From Antedon mediterranea (lineage: Eukaryota > Echinodermata > Crinoidea > Comatulida > Antedonidae), in the NCBI RefSeq assembly GCF_964355755.1, contig NC_092677.1:18508101-18572100 (forward strand): a DNA stretch of 64,000 nt, given 5' to 3'. The notes beneath the pieces are model-generated. The model saw only the letters and a list, made by a program, of their open reading frames with translations, did no database searches and had not been told where the DNA came from. Position numbers and translations under genes: made by a program. Below are positions 50,328 through 61,214 of the stretch, piece by piece (the first letter of the stretch is position 1; each line of letters starts with the position of its first letter).

Positions 50328-50662
50328 GATATAAGATATTTAAACATAATCTTATAATGCAATATACCATTTTATCATATATATTTATAATATATCGAAT
50401 CTCTTTTTAATACTGAATATCAATCTCTATATCGTTTTAGCTCTGTAATATAAATTTTCTCTGTATACATGTTTGTTTTATCTAGATTTCAACAAAATAT
50501 CAAAATATTTTATATAATCTTTTAACCTCTGTCTGTGTAATATCACTTAAATATTCATTGATAAATAGATAGATAGACATATTATATATATTATACTGTA
50601 ACCTTCACCATATTGTTTATCATTGCAATAAAAGTGGGTTGCTCCCACAAAAGAGAAAAAAA
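50328..50662 (+). mobile_element. 5'-truncated retroposon 3' end with 12-bp target duplication
   Basis: Flanked by TAATATATTTAA at 50316-50327 and 50663-50674. Ends with hairpin GTGGG-TTGCT-CCCAC and AAAAGAGAAAAAAA, the same architecture as 25331-25550 with a different stem sequence. It interrupts the endonuclease part of the minus-strand LINE. Confidence 0.8.
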
Positions 50663-50799
50663 TAATATATTTAAAAAGTCTTGTGTTGAGTTTATATTCG
50701 TATATCGTAAAAGGTCTCTAATAAAGTCGCCCATAGTTTAGCTTATTTTCTTTATCTATTGTTGTAATGATTTTATCAAAAAAAAAAAAAAAATCTTCG

Positions 50800-52612
50800 A
50801 CCTGATGACAACCTCTCCATTGGAAAAATAACTCCACTGAGATATTGTTTCAAACATGTTCCTAGATTGGATAAAATCGGTGGAGGGGTTGGAATTTTAT
50901 TTAAATATAGTCTAAGTGATGAAAAATTATGTTAATGTTTATTCTTCATTTGAATCAATACATTTACAGTTTACATTAAGTTCAAACACAATTTATATTG
51001 TATGCATCTATAGACCACCGAGTTTGTCTGTCACCGACTTTCTTAATGAATTTGAAAATATGATTTTTGATTATCTCATTATTCCATCAGAAGTCATTTT
51101 TTGTGGTGATTTTAATATCCAAATTGATAAAAATGAGAATATCGCTGCAAATAAATTTAATCGTCTATTGCAGTCTTTCAATCTTATACAGCATGTAAAT
51201 GAACCTACGCATGATGGTGGTCATTGTCTTGATCTCATTATTACAGAGAAGTTTCTTTGATCTCGGGGATCACTGTAAAACCGGGTATCTCTGATCATTT
51301 ATCTATACTTTGTAGTCTCGCCTTCAAGAAACCACCTCTTCCTAAATCTAAAATTAAAATCCGAAATATAAACAGTATTGATACATCAAAGTTTTCAAAT
51401 GACATACAAGCTCGGTTGTCTGATATGCATAATGGTACTTTGCAAGAAAATATTGAAAGATACTGTTCTTTAAGAGAAGTTATGGATAAACACGCACCTT
51501 TAAAAACAAATAGTTTATCAAACTCAATTCTTCAAAACCGTGGTATACTGATGAAATTAGATCTGCGAGAAAACTCCGTCGCGTATTTGTGAGAAAATGG
51601 ATGAAATAAAAAAAAAAAACCTTAGATAGACAGAAATATTGTCATCAGCGGTGTATTGTTAGTATGCTTGTTGAAAGTGCTAAAGAACGATATTATTCTG
51701 ATCTGGTCGAAGATTGCTCAGGTGATCAGAAGAAGCTGTTTAAAGTTGTAAATAATCTTTTACACCGTTCTAAATCGTCGGTGCTTCCATTTTCTCACTC
51801 AGATGAGTTGCTTGAAGAAATATTTTCCGTGTTTTTTAAAAATAAAATTTTTAATATTCGTAAAGTTCTTGTTTAAGATAGTGCTGGAAGTTTGTATGAT
51901 TACTTTAATAACGACGTATGCTGTGAAAATTATTTCCCTTTGAAAATTTGAACCTGCAAATAAAAAAGAAATTTCTGAAATTGTCAAAATCTCGCCTGCT
52001 AAATCTTGCAGTCTTGATCCAGTTCCTACTGTTTTTTTTTGTTCCACTAATTACACGTGTCGTTAATCTGTCTTTGAAAACTGGGGTTTTCCCAGATATT
52101 TGTAAACTCTCGCACATACGTCCTCAATTAAAGAAATCGGGTCTTGATTCTGAAATGCTATCAAATTACAGACCAGTATCAAATCTGTGTTTTCTTGGAA
52201 AAGTAATTGAAAAATTGGTATCTCAACGTATACTATCACACGTAAAGGATAATTCTTTACTTGATCCGTTTCAATCAGTGTATAAAGCATATCACAGTAC
52301 TGAAACTGCACTGCTGCGCGTTAGCAATGGTATACTTCGTGCGATGGATGTGTATTACATAATTCTTTTTTCTTGTTAATGTAAACTTGGTCAGGGGGAC
52401 GCATTTTATCCAATTTTTACGACACTGTTTTCTAACCATTTTATGATAATACTAAAAACTTGCCATGTTTTAACCTTTTTAAACATTTAAAATATTAAAA
52501 TATTTGTTTGAGTTTAACCATTTTATCAGATTTGTTATTGTTATATTATGTTTATTACATGTAAGTGACAAGTAAGACAATTTTGCACAAAGTGCTTGAC
52601 GAAATAAATACA
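50800..52612 (+). pseudogene. L2/CR1-like LINE, broken and internally deleted
   Basis: Plus-strand frames in order: LSIGKITPLRYCFKHV, GGGVGILFKYSL, YIVCIYRPPS, IFCGDFNIQIDKN, HCLDLIITE, ISDHLSILCSL (endonuclease), linker AKERYYSDLVEDC, then SLKTGVFPDICKLSHIRPQL, NYRPVSNLCFLGKVIEKLV, LLDPFQSVYKAYHSTETAL (RT motifs 0-2a). After about 52375 the RT is deleted and the sequence passes to a 3' UTR ending GTGCTTGACGAAATAAATAC at about 52607. Several frameshifts. It ends about 100 bp before the first visible HYR exon. Confidence 0.8.
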
Positions 52613-52713
52613 TTGAACTGAATCGAATATATTCTTATTTGATATCTAAATCATTATTATAATTATGATCATTATAATGTCTTCATTTTTATTTTTTTTC
52701 CGAAAAAAATTAG

Positions 52714-55700
52714 ACAACGAGGCTCCAATTTTTTATACTTGTCCATCAAATATTACTATGGCTACTGATTCTAATCAAGCATCAGCAATAGTGAACTGGA
52801 GTGACCCAAGTGTGTCGGACAACAGTGGAGAGCTCTTGTTGAGTGTTCAGTCTCATCTGTCTGGTGACATGTTTAGAATAGGGCAAACATTAGTTGTATA
52901 TAATGCAACTGATCCTTACAACAACATAGCAGTTTGTTCTTTCATTATTTATATTTATGGTAAGTGCTGATTTTGTTTTATGATACATATGTTGATGTCC
53001 TGTAAGATAATATAACAACCACAGAAGAATTCAGCCCTCTTTATATAGTATAGTTTGAAAATGACTTGGCGTGACCGAGTTATTTTCCATAATGTTACCT
53101 GTGTTGAAAATCATGATAGTGTGTTAAACTTAGAAACACTTTTATTTGTAATGATAGTATCTCAATTTTGGTTTCAAGTTGATTTTGTTCACTCGAAATG
53201 TTTTACATTACATTTAGTATTTCTTCAATTTACTATTGTTAATTTTCAATAGATGATGATGATCCAAACTTGCAGTGCCCGTCTGATATTACAACTAATA
53301 CAACATATGGCCAACATGACACATACAATGTCACCTGGAGTAATCCGATTGTAAATGACAATTCTGGTGAAGTTATAAAACCAACGTCCAAGTACACATC
53401 TGGAAACAATGCTTTTAACATTGGAAGTACTGTTGTTATATATGATGCAGTTGATAGTTCAGGCAATGCAGCAATGTGCAACTTTACAATTACTGTTACT
53501 GGCAAGTATTCTTCCATTGTTTGTTGTATTTCAATTGAATATAATTTAAAATCAAAGCATTGCATGTGCCTTTGCAAAGATGAAAACAAAACACGGGGCG
53601 GAAATAAGTTATTCATCAGGAATCAATGTAATTTCCCGGTATTTTTAAAACATACGCAACATTTTTTAAACGTTAGTTTATTGTAGTTCTTAAAGTAACC
53701 CAGTTTTAGATTAGTATTTAAATATACTTTGATATTTACATTAATTTATTTACATATAAATATTACAGTGCTCTATTTTATTTTAGATAAGAAAAATCCA
53801 GTTATCAATAACTGTCCAATTGATACGACAGTAAACACTACTACGGGACTACCGACTGCTAATATCTCTTGGATAGAACCAACAGCAATTGACAATTCTG
53901 GGTATTGGGGTCTCACAGCAGACATTGGACCAGGAAGTGAGTTCCCAATTGGCAATATTGTGGTGACATACACTGCTGAAGATCCATATGAAAATACTGC
54001 TACGTGTTCATTTACTGTCACTGTAGAAGGTATGTTAATACTTATTTTGACCAAAGTGATTATGAAGTAGTCAGTAGCTTTGCTATTATATATAATTGAA
54101 ATAAGTACGCTCTCAAAAGGAAAAAAAAATCAAGTACATCTAATCTGGTACATATACTGTACATGTTTATTTACTTGTTTATATGTATAAAGATTTGTGT
54201 TATCTTTTTATAATTATAGATAACGAAGCACCAGTGTTTACATTCTGTCCTGATAGTCAGTCAGTAAACACTACTAACGGAGAATATATCGGTGTTGCTA
54301 CATGGAACACACCAACAGCTAGCGACAATTCAGAAACTTTACCAATTATCGTTGGCTCACACAACACCACATTTAAATTCTCAGCTGGGAATACACTGGT
54401 ACAATACACTGCAACTGATCCATACGATAATGTTAATACGACGTGTACCTTTACCATTACAGTTGAAGGTATTCTTTTGAGTAATTGCTCTTGTTGATTT
54501 ATTTCATCTTCAAGTTATTATTACAATAACATTGATACTGTTTTTCCGTTATTTTCTTATAACTTGTTTTATGATATTATCTATCTACTCAGTACACTAT
54601 GTGAAACACGATATTAAATACACGTGGATCTGAACTTTTCTCTGCCATGAGCCATCTGAATAAACATTGAAGCTATTTCATTTTACGATAATTATGATAA
54701 TATATGTTGTCATCATTTGTAATGTATACGTTATAAGCCTATGCCCCTGTGGCCGTTTTTTCACATGTATATATTCTGAGATCCCTCTCCATTTCTTTTT
54801 TCTCCATGTTCTTCATATATATATATATATTTAAAGAATGGAAATAAAGAAAGAATGCATTACTGTACTTGTTTCATTAAGTTATAATAATATCTAAAAA
54901 AACTTGAAATCACAGATAATGAAGCACCAATTATTACGTCTTGCCCTGAAAATATTGAGACAACTACTGATACTATAACAGATTCTACCACTGTGACTTG
55001 GACACCTATTACTACAGCTACCGACAACTCGGGTGTAGCACCAAACATCAATACTACTATTGAGCAAGGAGCAACATTGGCCATTGGGAATCATACCGTT
55101 GATGTAACTGCAACCGACAGTTCTGGAAACATCAACACCACATGTTTTTTTAATATTGAAGTTTTAGGTAATAAATTACATAATGTACTCATCCTTTGTA
55201 TTGAAACTGCAAGTAAATGTATTCTAACTTATTAACCCTTTAAATTAATTATTTGGGCCTTCAATATCTAATTATAATCTAACTCAACCTGATTAGAGTA
55301 TACTGGATTTCTCTATGGTAAAAATCAGTATCGAAATGAAGTATATATACCAGTTTACTGTATTTGCCATTACGTAAATTTATATATTTTTGCAGCTAAA
55401 ACTATCAAAATAATCATCTTAATTTAATTCTTGTAGATGATGTACCTCCTGTACTTACATGTCTAAATGACACATTTCTTATGCTTGGAAATACAAGTTC
55501 TACCGTTGTTGTCAACTGGACCCCAGCTAGTGTTTTTGATAATTCTGGGCTGGCTATAGTGCTTTATTCTTCACCAAAGATGAGTGGTGACAAGTTTAAT
55601 ATGAGCACTTTTGTTATAACTTATACTGCCATTGATGCTTTTGACAATATAGCTACGTGTACCTTTACAATAACTGTTAGAGGTAAATGAAAATCAACTC

Positions 55701-56180
55701 AATTTTTGTAATTTTATAGCGATTTAAACTTTACTGGTATAATAAGTACTTGGCTGTAGGCGACGCAATTAGCATAATACATTCCACTGGCTGGCTGCAT
55801 AAAAAAGATTTATAATTCAAAGGTGCATGACCAAGTAGCTTGTCATATGATGCCAAATTGTAGAATGGTTATAAGGTCTGATATATCTGCTGACCCATAT
55901 AAAATATCTAAAACTGTATTGATTTTTTTTATAGATTTGAAATTACCATATTTTGAACAATTTCCGGAATCGTTTACCGTAGAAACAGATCCTGGGTTGT
56001 TAGCAACAGCTAATGTGTCATGGATTGAACCAGTTGCTATTGACAACAGTGGTATAAAGAGAACAGTGCAGAATTATTATCACAATCAGATGTATAATAT
56101 TTCAACATACACTGTGATGTATTTTGCTTATGATAACTCAAATAACAATGCAACATGTGAATTTGTCATTTCAGTGGAAG
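52714..56180 (+). CDS. HYR (hyalin-repeat) domain protein, seven internal exons, partial gene
   Basis: Exons: 52714-52959, 53253-53501, 53787-54029, 54220-54468, 54916-55167, 55437-55682, 55935-56180 (246, 249, 243, 249, 252, 246, 246 nt). Every length is a multiple of three and every intron is phase 1, the last G of an exon and the next AT or AC making Asp. Each exon is one HYR domain: D-x-(E)-A/P-P, then CP, V-x-W, a DNSG motif, G-x-x-V-x-Y-x-A-x-D and a final C-x-F-x-I/V. HYR domains have an immunoglobulin-like fold and occur in extracellular adhesion and matrix proteins such as hyalin. Exon 2 ends in a GC donor (G|GCAAGT). Exon 7 lacks the first cysteine. No signal peptide, membrane segment or first/last exon is visible. 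A LINE lies just upstream and a LINE stack just downstream, so other exons may lie outside or beyond those insertions. Confidence 0.88.
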
Positions 56181-56579
56181 GTAGGTATAACGCAAGCATT
56201 TGAATACGCAATCATTTGAATACCTAAATCTATTTTGAGATTGGTGAATTGATTCCTTATTTTTAAACATCTTTTTGTAATTTGCACTTTATAAATTCAA
56301 AACCATTACCCATTCACACGTACAATACAAATGTAACAGAGCTTTCAGATGCTAGTTTTGTCATGGTCGGTATTATGTAAAATAAACGCCTAGATTGTTT
56401 TTGTCGTCTTGAAAATACTCGATTTGAGCTCAGGTATTATACGTAAGAAATATTAAGTTGAAACACTGTCTAGAACCTGGACTATATATAAACTCCATTT
56501 AAAAAAACTCATGACTCATTCATATTCAGTCAAAGTAACATTTATTTTTTCTTGTCTTTCATAGAAAATAAAAATTAAC
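56181..56579. other. Start of the intron after HYR exon 7
   Basis: Begins with a GTAGGT donor. No eighth HYR exon is visible before the LINE block. Downstream HYR exons may exist beyond the LINEs. Confidence 0.5.
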
Positions 56580-56768
56580 AGTAAAAATTATTAAAATAAG
56601 AGGGGCAACATTCCTAAACAGCAAAGCTTGTATAAGGCAGCCATAGAAAATTTAAAAAAAAACAGGACAACACGGGAACCGGAAACAGGACAAAAACAGT
56701 AATGAAGACTTTTAGATTCAGGGTACCGAAAAGACTAAATATCAAAACTACAATGAGTGAAAGGATAA

Positions 56769-59700
56769 TTAAACATAACTAGATAAGAGGTGCCGTTTCA
56801 ATTTAAAAGAAAAACTTTTCTTAGACAAAGCACTTTTTATATTAACTGGTACGTAATCCCAAAGTTTAGGACCAGTAAACTTAATGCTATGTTTAAAAGA
56901 AGTAGTTTTAAAAAAAGGAATACGTATTTGATTTGCACTCCGGGTACTGTGGTTATGAAAATTAAGATTGAAACTAAATAAATCATCAAAGTGTGATGGC
57001 AGGATCGAGTTTAGCCATGAATAGAGGAAAACACTTTGTTGAAGATGGTTAATATCCTGAATTTTAAGAAGACCAAATGAAGAAAATAAAGGATTGGAAT
57101 GGGATAAAGGAGGAGCATTTGCTATGTATCTTACGGTTTTCTTTTGGATCAATAACAGTTTGTTTAAGTAGGACGGGTATGTATTACCCCAAATAACATT
57201 ACAGTAAGTGAGGTAAGGGAGGATTAGTGAACAGTAAAGAATCCGGAGTATGTTTTGAGGGATGAAAGATGATAATCTATATATGATACCAGAACTTTTG
57301 GATATTTTGTTTTCGATTTGAGTAATCTGATGTTTCCAATTTAGCTTACAGTCCAGATAAACACCAAGAAATTTAGTTTTCTCAACAATAGGTATTAATT
57401 GATCTTTAATTTTTAGTTTAAAAGTACTAGTATTTAGTGGTATTTGTGAATTTTTGAACACCATACAACAGCACTTCTTTAGATTAACAGAAAGTTCGTT
57501 TGCAGAAAAGTATTTTTAAATTTTGGGTAGATTTTCGGTTGATATTTTAAAAAGGGAATCTATATTTTTATCAGTGTAAATTAGAGTTGTGTCATCAGCA
57601 TACAACAGAAAAGAAAACATATTTGAGGCATTATGGATATCATTTATGTATAATAAAAATAATAGAGCCCCAAGCAGGGAACCTTGAGGGACTCCACAAA
57701 TAATAGGAAGAAAATCAGAAAGGGTGTGTTTAAATTTAGTGCATTGCTTGCGGTTTGAAAGGTAGCTTTTGAATAAATTATATACAGGGCCACGGATTCC
57801 ATAAGTATGTAACTTATATAATAAAATATCGTGATCAATTGTATCAAAGGCCTTCGAGAGGTCAATGATAATACCAATGGCAAATTCACCCCTCTCGAAG
57901 GCCCCAACAATTTCATTTGTTAATTGAAGAAGTGCGGTGGATGTATTATAGTTCTTACGAAAGCCAAATTGTTTATTGTAAAGTATACTATTTTTTTGAA
58001 GATAATTGTATGTTCGATCATAAATAAGGCGTTCAAGTATTTTGGAAAAGATCGGTAGCACTGATATAGGACGGTAATTACTGGAATCAGATTTGTCACC
58101 AGTTTTAAAAATAGAAGTTACTTTAGCTAGTTTAAGGGTGTCAGGAAAGGTGCCATTTACAAAACAAAGATTAAAAATGTAGCAGAGGGGTTCGGAAATA
58201 AAAGGGATAAGTTGTTTAATAATAGACGGGTTAATATCATCAATGCCAGGTGCTTTACTATTTTTGAGGCGCATAACAATATCCATAATCTCAAAAGCAG
58301 TCACAGGAATGAGAAATAAAGAATTTATGGATGGCGGAGGGAGGTAATCCTTAAAATTTGCATTAGATGTGTCTATATTTTTGGCGAGGGTAGGTCCAAT
58401 ATTAACAAAAAAATTATTTAAATAATTTGAAATTATGTTGGGATCATCCGTTAAGTTTACTTCGCAATTTATAGTGGACTCTTCGAAATTCTTACTTTCA
58501 TTCGTTTTTATGAGACTATTTATAATTGTCCATGTTCCTTTGATATTATCCTTCTGCTGCTTAAACTTTTTTTCATAATAATCGCGTTTTTTTAATTTTA
58601 TTAAAGATTTAAGGGAGTTACGGAATTGCTTATATTCATTTATGTTTTTGTCATTCGGATAGCGGAGGGATTTGGAATACAGTTTTTGTTTATGCTTTAT
58701 TGAATTTAAGAGTTCATCCGTCATCCAGGTCTTTATTTTTTTTCCCTGCAGACTGCTCTTGAATTGGAAAATGTTTATCATACAGTCGTTTGAATTCAGT
58801 TTCAAATGAAAGTAAAGCAATATTAGGATCATCCGTACCATAAACACCAGTCCAATTCATGTTAGACAAATCGTTGTTTATGTTTGAAATATTTGTTTCG
58901 TTAAATTTTCTGTAGGTATGATTAGGGCTTACATAGTTTTTGGGACGGTTTGGTATATTTGATAAGGGTGTAATGTTAAAAATAGGCAAATGATCACTAA
59001 TGTCACTATAGAAAAGTCCAGATAGACTTGATGATTGATTGATTAGATAATATATTGTCAATTAATGTTGCTGACGTTCGGGTAATACGAGTTGGTCTAT
59101 TGATTAAGGGTAAAAGGAAATTACTAAAGACAGAGTTAACAAAATTGTTGGATTGATTATCAGACTGAGGTTTAAGTAGGTCAATGTTAAAATCACCTAA
59201 TAAGTAAATTTTAATTGTTGGTTTTTGCTAGATTATTTAACAGGAGATCAAAGCGTCAATAAAAGCATTCGTATCAAGAGATGGTGCCCTATAGATTACA
59301 CCAACAATAATGTTTTGATTGGATTCAAGTTCAAGTTCAATAAAAAGGGAGTCGCATAGGGAGGGGTCTAGGAAAATATCAGTTCTCTCTTTGAACACAT
59401 TTTTATTTCGAACATACAGCCCTACACCTCCACCAGCCCGCCCTATTCTGTTTTTTGAAATGAAAGAATAACTGGAGATATTGGTTAATGGATTATCATC
59501 TTTCAACCAGGTTTCCGAGACTGCAATTATATCGAAATCATAATTTACATTGGTTAAAAATAATTTGAAAGAATCAATGTTATGAAGTAAACTTCTAGAA
59601 TTAATATGCAAGGAAGAAAAGTGTTTCACGTTACTGAGCTCTCCAATTAAGTGGGTTAGTTGGTCAGGTTGATAGTACTTACAATTGGGCTGGATAGAGG

Positions 59701-59917
59701 AAGAGAAGAAATTGGTATCAGGGTCAAAGTCATGAACATGTTTATCATAGTCTGCGTATGGGTTGAAAATTAAATTATTTAATTGATCTTGGTTAGGAAA
59801 TGTTTCGGTACAGGGGTTCATTTGGGAAGAAAATGACATATAAACAAGTAGAAATCCAACACAAAAACAAAACCAGATAAACTGGGGACAGGTTAATGAG
59901 AAAAATAAAAGTGCCAA
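56769..59917 (-). pseudogene. LINE ORF2: endonuclease and reverse transcriptase (several breaks)
   Basis: Frames in order: 59917-59237 (LHINSRSLLHNIDSF, DIIAVSETWLKD, GRAGGGVGLYVRN, VGVIYRAPS), 59061-58714 (SDISDHLPIFNI), 58847-57516 (KIKTWMTDELLNSIKHKQKL, SKAPGIDDINPSIIKQL, SNYRPISVLPIFSKILERLI, QFGFRKNYNTSTALLQL, IDLSKAFDTIDHDIL, GVPQGSLLGALLFLLYIND, LLYADDTTLIY) and 57464-56769 (FLGVYLDCKLNWKHQI, LPYLTYCNVIWGN, GPKLWDYVP). The last two are the same frame separated by one TAA near 57516. At least two frameshifts lie in the endonuclease. RT catalytic residues are kept. Confidence 0.88.
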
Positions 59918-60218
59918 GTGGAATACCAGAGATCAGTCTCCATAGAGATAAAAGTGCCTACACATTTTTTTTTCTGGAAAAAAAAAATATAAAAAATGTC
60001 TTATTAATTTTGTGAAAATATAAACGAGAACAATTATTTCAATAATGAATTAGGAAATTCAGAAAAAAAAATTATGAATAAACAAGTTGAGGAAACACTT
60101 TAAATTTAAGGTAAATAAATTAATAATAATTTCAAAAATTTAAAGTTTATGCAAACAAAATATGTTCTTGAAAAAATCAAATGGATCTAAACAGTTCCAT
60201 GTATGTGTAAAATAAGAG

Positions 60219-60968
60219 TTAAATGTTTTCAAGATCAGCAAAAGAACGAATTGGCTTCACAACATCACGGCCTTTAACTTGGATCAATGCAAACACTCTT
60301 CCATCTACCGACCATGCTGACCATACCATACTATGCTCACTTGTTTTGCGTAACAGATCGATGCGTTTACGGGTTAAGTCTTCCTGTATGGATAGGCCAG
60401 ATTCCTTTAGCTTCCTCCGAGCCGTAATCACCATCCTACGATATCTATAGGAGACGAACTTAACAATGATCGGCCTAGGCTTGTTTTGATTTTCTTTCCT
60501 TGTACCAACCCTGTGTGAACGATCAATATTATCAGGAACCAACTTAAGCCCTAATTTATTTTCAGCTATGCCAATAATGATGTTATCCGTGTTTTCGTTA
60601 GCCTCCTCTTTCACACCGAACACACGAAGACAATTTCTCCTAGAATATTGTTCGAGATCGTCGGCTTGCTGATTTAAATTCTCTACCGCCTGGTCTAATT
60701 CATCCATAATGGAATGTTGCTCACGGTGATGATCAGCATACACCGATTTAAAGTCCTTGTTTACTTTACGATCAAGTTCGTTTACCGTTTCTTCAAGACT
60801 GTTAACTTTAATGTTTATCATATTAGTTTGATTAACAACCTGACTAAGTTTGTCATCTATGATAGTCGTGTGATCACTCTCAAATAACTCGATCACTATT
60901 TGCCTAACCAGCTGTGCATGCCTAGTAACCGAACCCTTAGCGGGAAATTCAACAGTGGATTCAGCCAT
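60219..60968 (-). CDS. LINE ORF1 protein, coiled coil plus RRM-like domain
   Basis: A 249-codon intact frame. Residues about 40-105 have heptad-like spacing of Leu, Ile, Val (INIKVNSLEETVNELDRKV, MDELDQAVENLNQQADDLEQ), predicting a coiled coil. Then YSRRNCLRVFGV, the entry to the L1-ORF1-type RNA-binding domain, DRSHRVGTR, RPIIVKFVSY, and a basic C-terminal part. ORF1 proteins of this kind trimerise and coat the element RNA. It lies just before the ORF2 frame on the same strand, as expected for a two-ORF LINE. Confidence 0.85.
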   Translation of the reverse strand: MAESTVEFPAKGSVTRHAQLVRQIVIELFESDHTTIIDDKLSQVVNQTNMINIKVNSLEETVNELDRKVNKDFKSVYADHHREQHSIMDELDQAVENLNQQADDLEQYSRRNCLRVFGVKEEANENTDNIIIGIAENKLGLKLVPDNIDRSHRVGTRKENQNKPRPIIVKFVSYRYRRMVITARRKLKESGLSIQEDLTRKRIDLLRKTSEHSMVWSAWSVDGRVFALIQVKGRDVVKPIRSFADLENI

Positions 60969-61214
60969 TCTGATGATCGTTACGTCTATAAAATCACTTT
61001 AATCAAACTAAAAACAATGCACAGAAGAAAATATAAGTTATACTTAGCTGATATAGGCAGTAAATAAATAAAATAGTGATAATTCAGGAGACTGATTTGA
61101 AGGTAAAGTCCACTTAATCATGGTATTTAACAGAGCAATCCAAACGATGTTACTCGGCCGAGCTCCACTGTTAGAATCAAAGATCACTTCAATTTAAACA
61201 CTTCCATTATATAT

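Larger units (their letters stand above)
44815..50745 (-). pseudogene. Minus-strand LINE (CR1/L2-like) interrupted by two insertions
   Basis: Reading down from 50745: endonuclease end (GDF-like start, LIDIIITNSHDLP, SDHLPIFQI), linker (KLKPWMTKGILQSIKHKNKL), RT start (FPRQLKIVKITPVYKSGDKR, NYRPISILSCFSK), YADDTNIF, FKSNRLSLNSRKCNYIIFSK, FGVFVDEQLTWKYHI, and, beyond the insertion, GVINRIKCLV, LYNSLVLPYFSYCNVVWGN, LKLLQKK, TGPLFKELNI. Frameshifts and stops occur throughout. A plus-strand LINE (45093-48427) and a short retroposon (50328-50662) are inserted in it. An ACTTG microsatellite (48702-48726) interrupts the RT. Confidence 0.85.
56580..61195 (-). mobile_element. Near full-length two-ORF LINE (CR1/L2 group)
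   Basis: A minus-strand element with ORF1 (60968 down to 60219), ORF2 (59917 down to 56769) and a 5' UTR of about 200 bp. The 3' end lies near 56580 in an A/T-rich tract. Its 5' end abuts the 3' tail of another minus-strand LINE at about 61200. No target duplication resolved. Confidence 0.8.
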
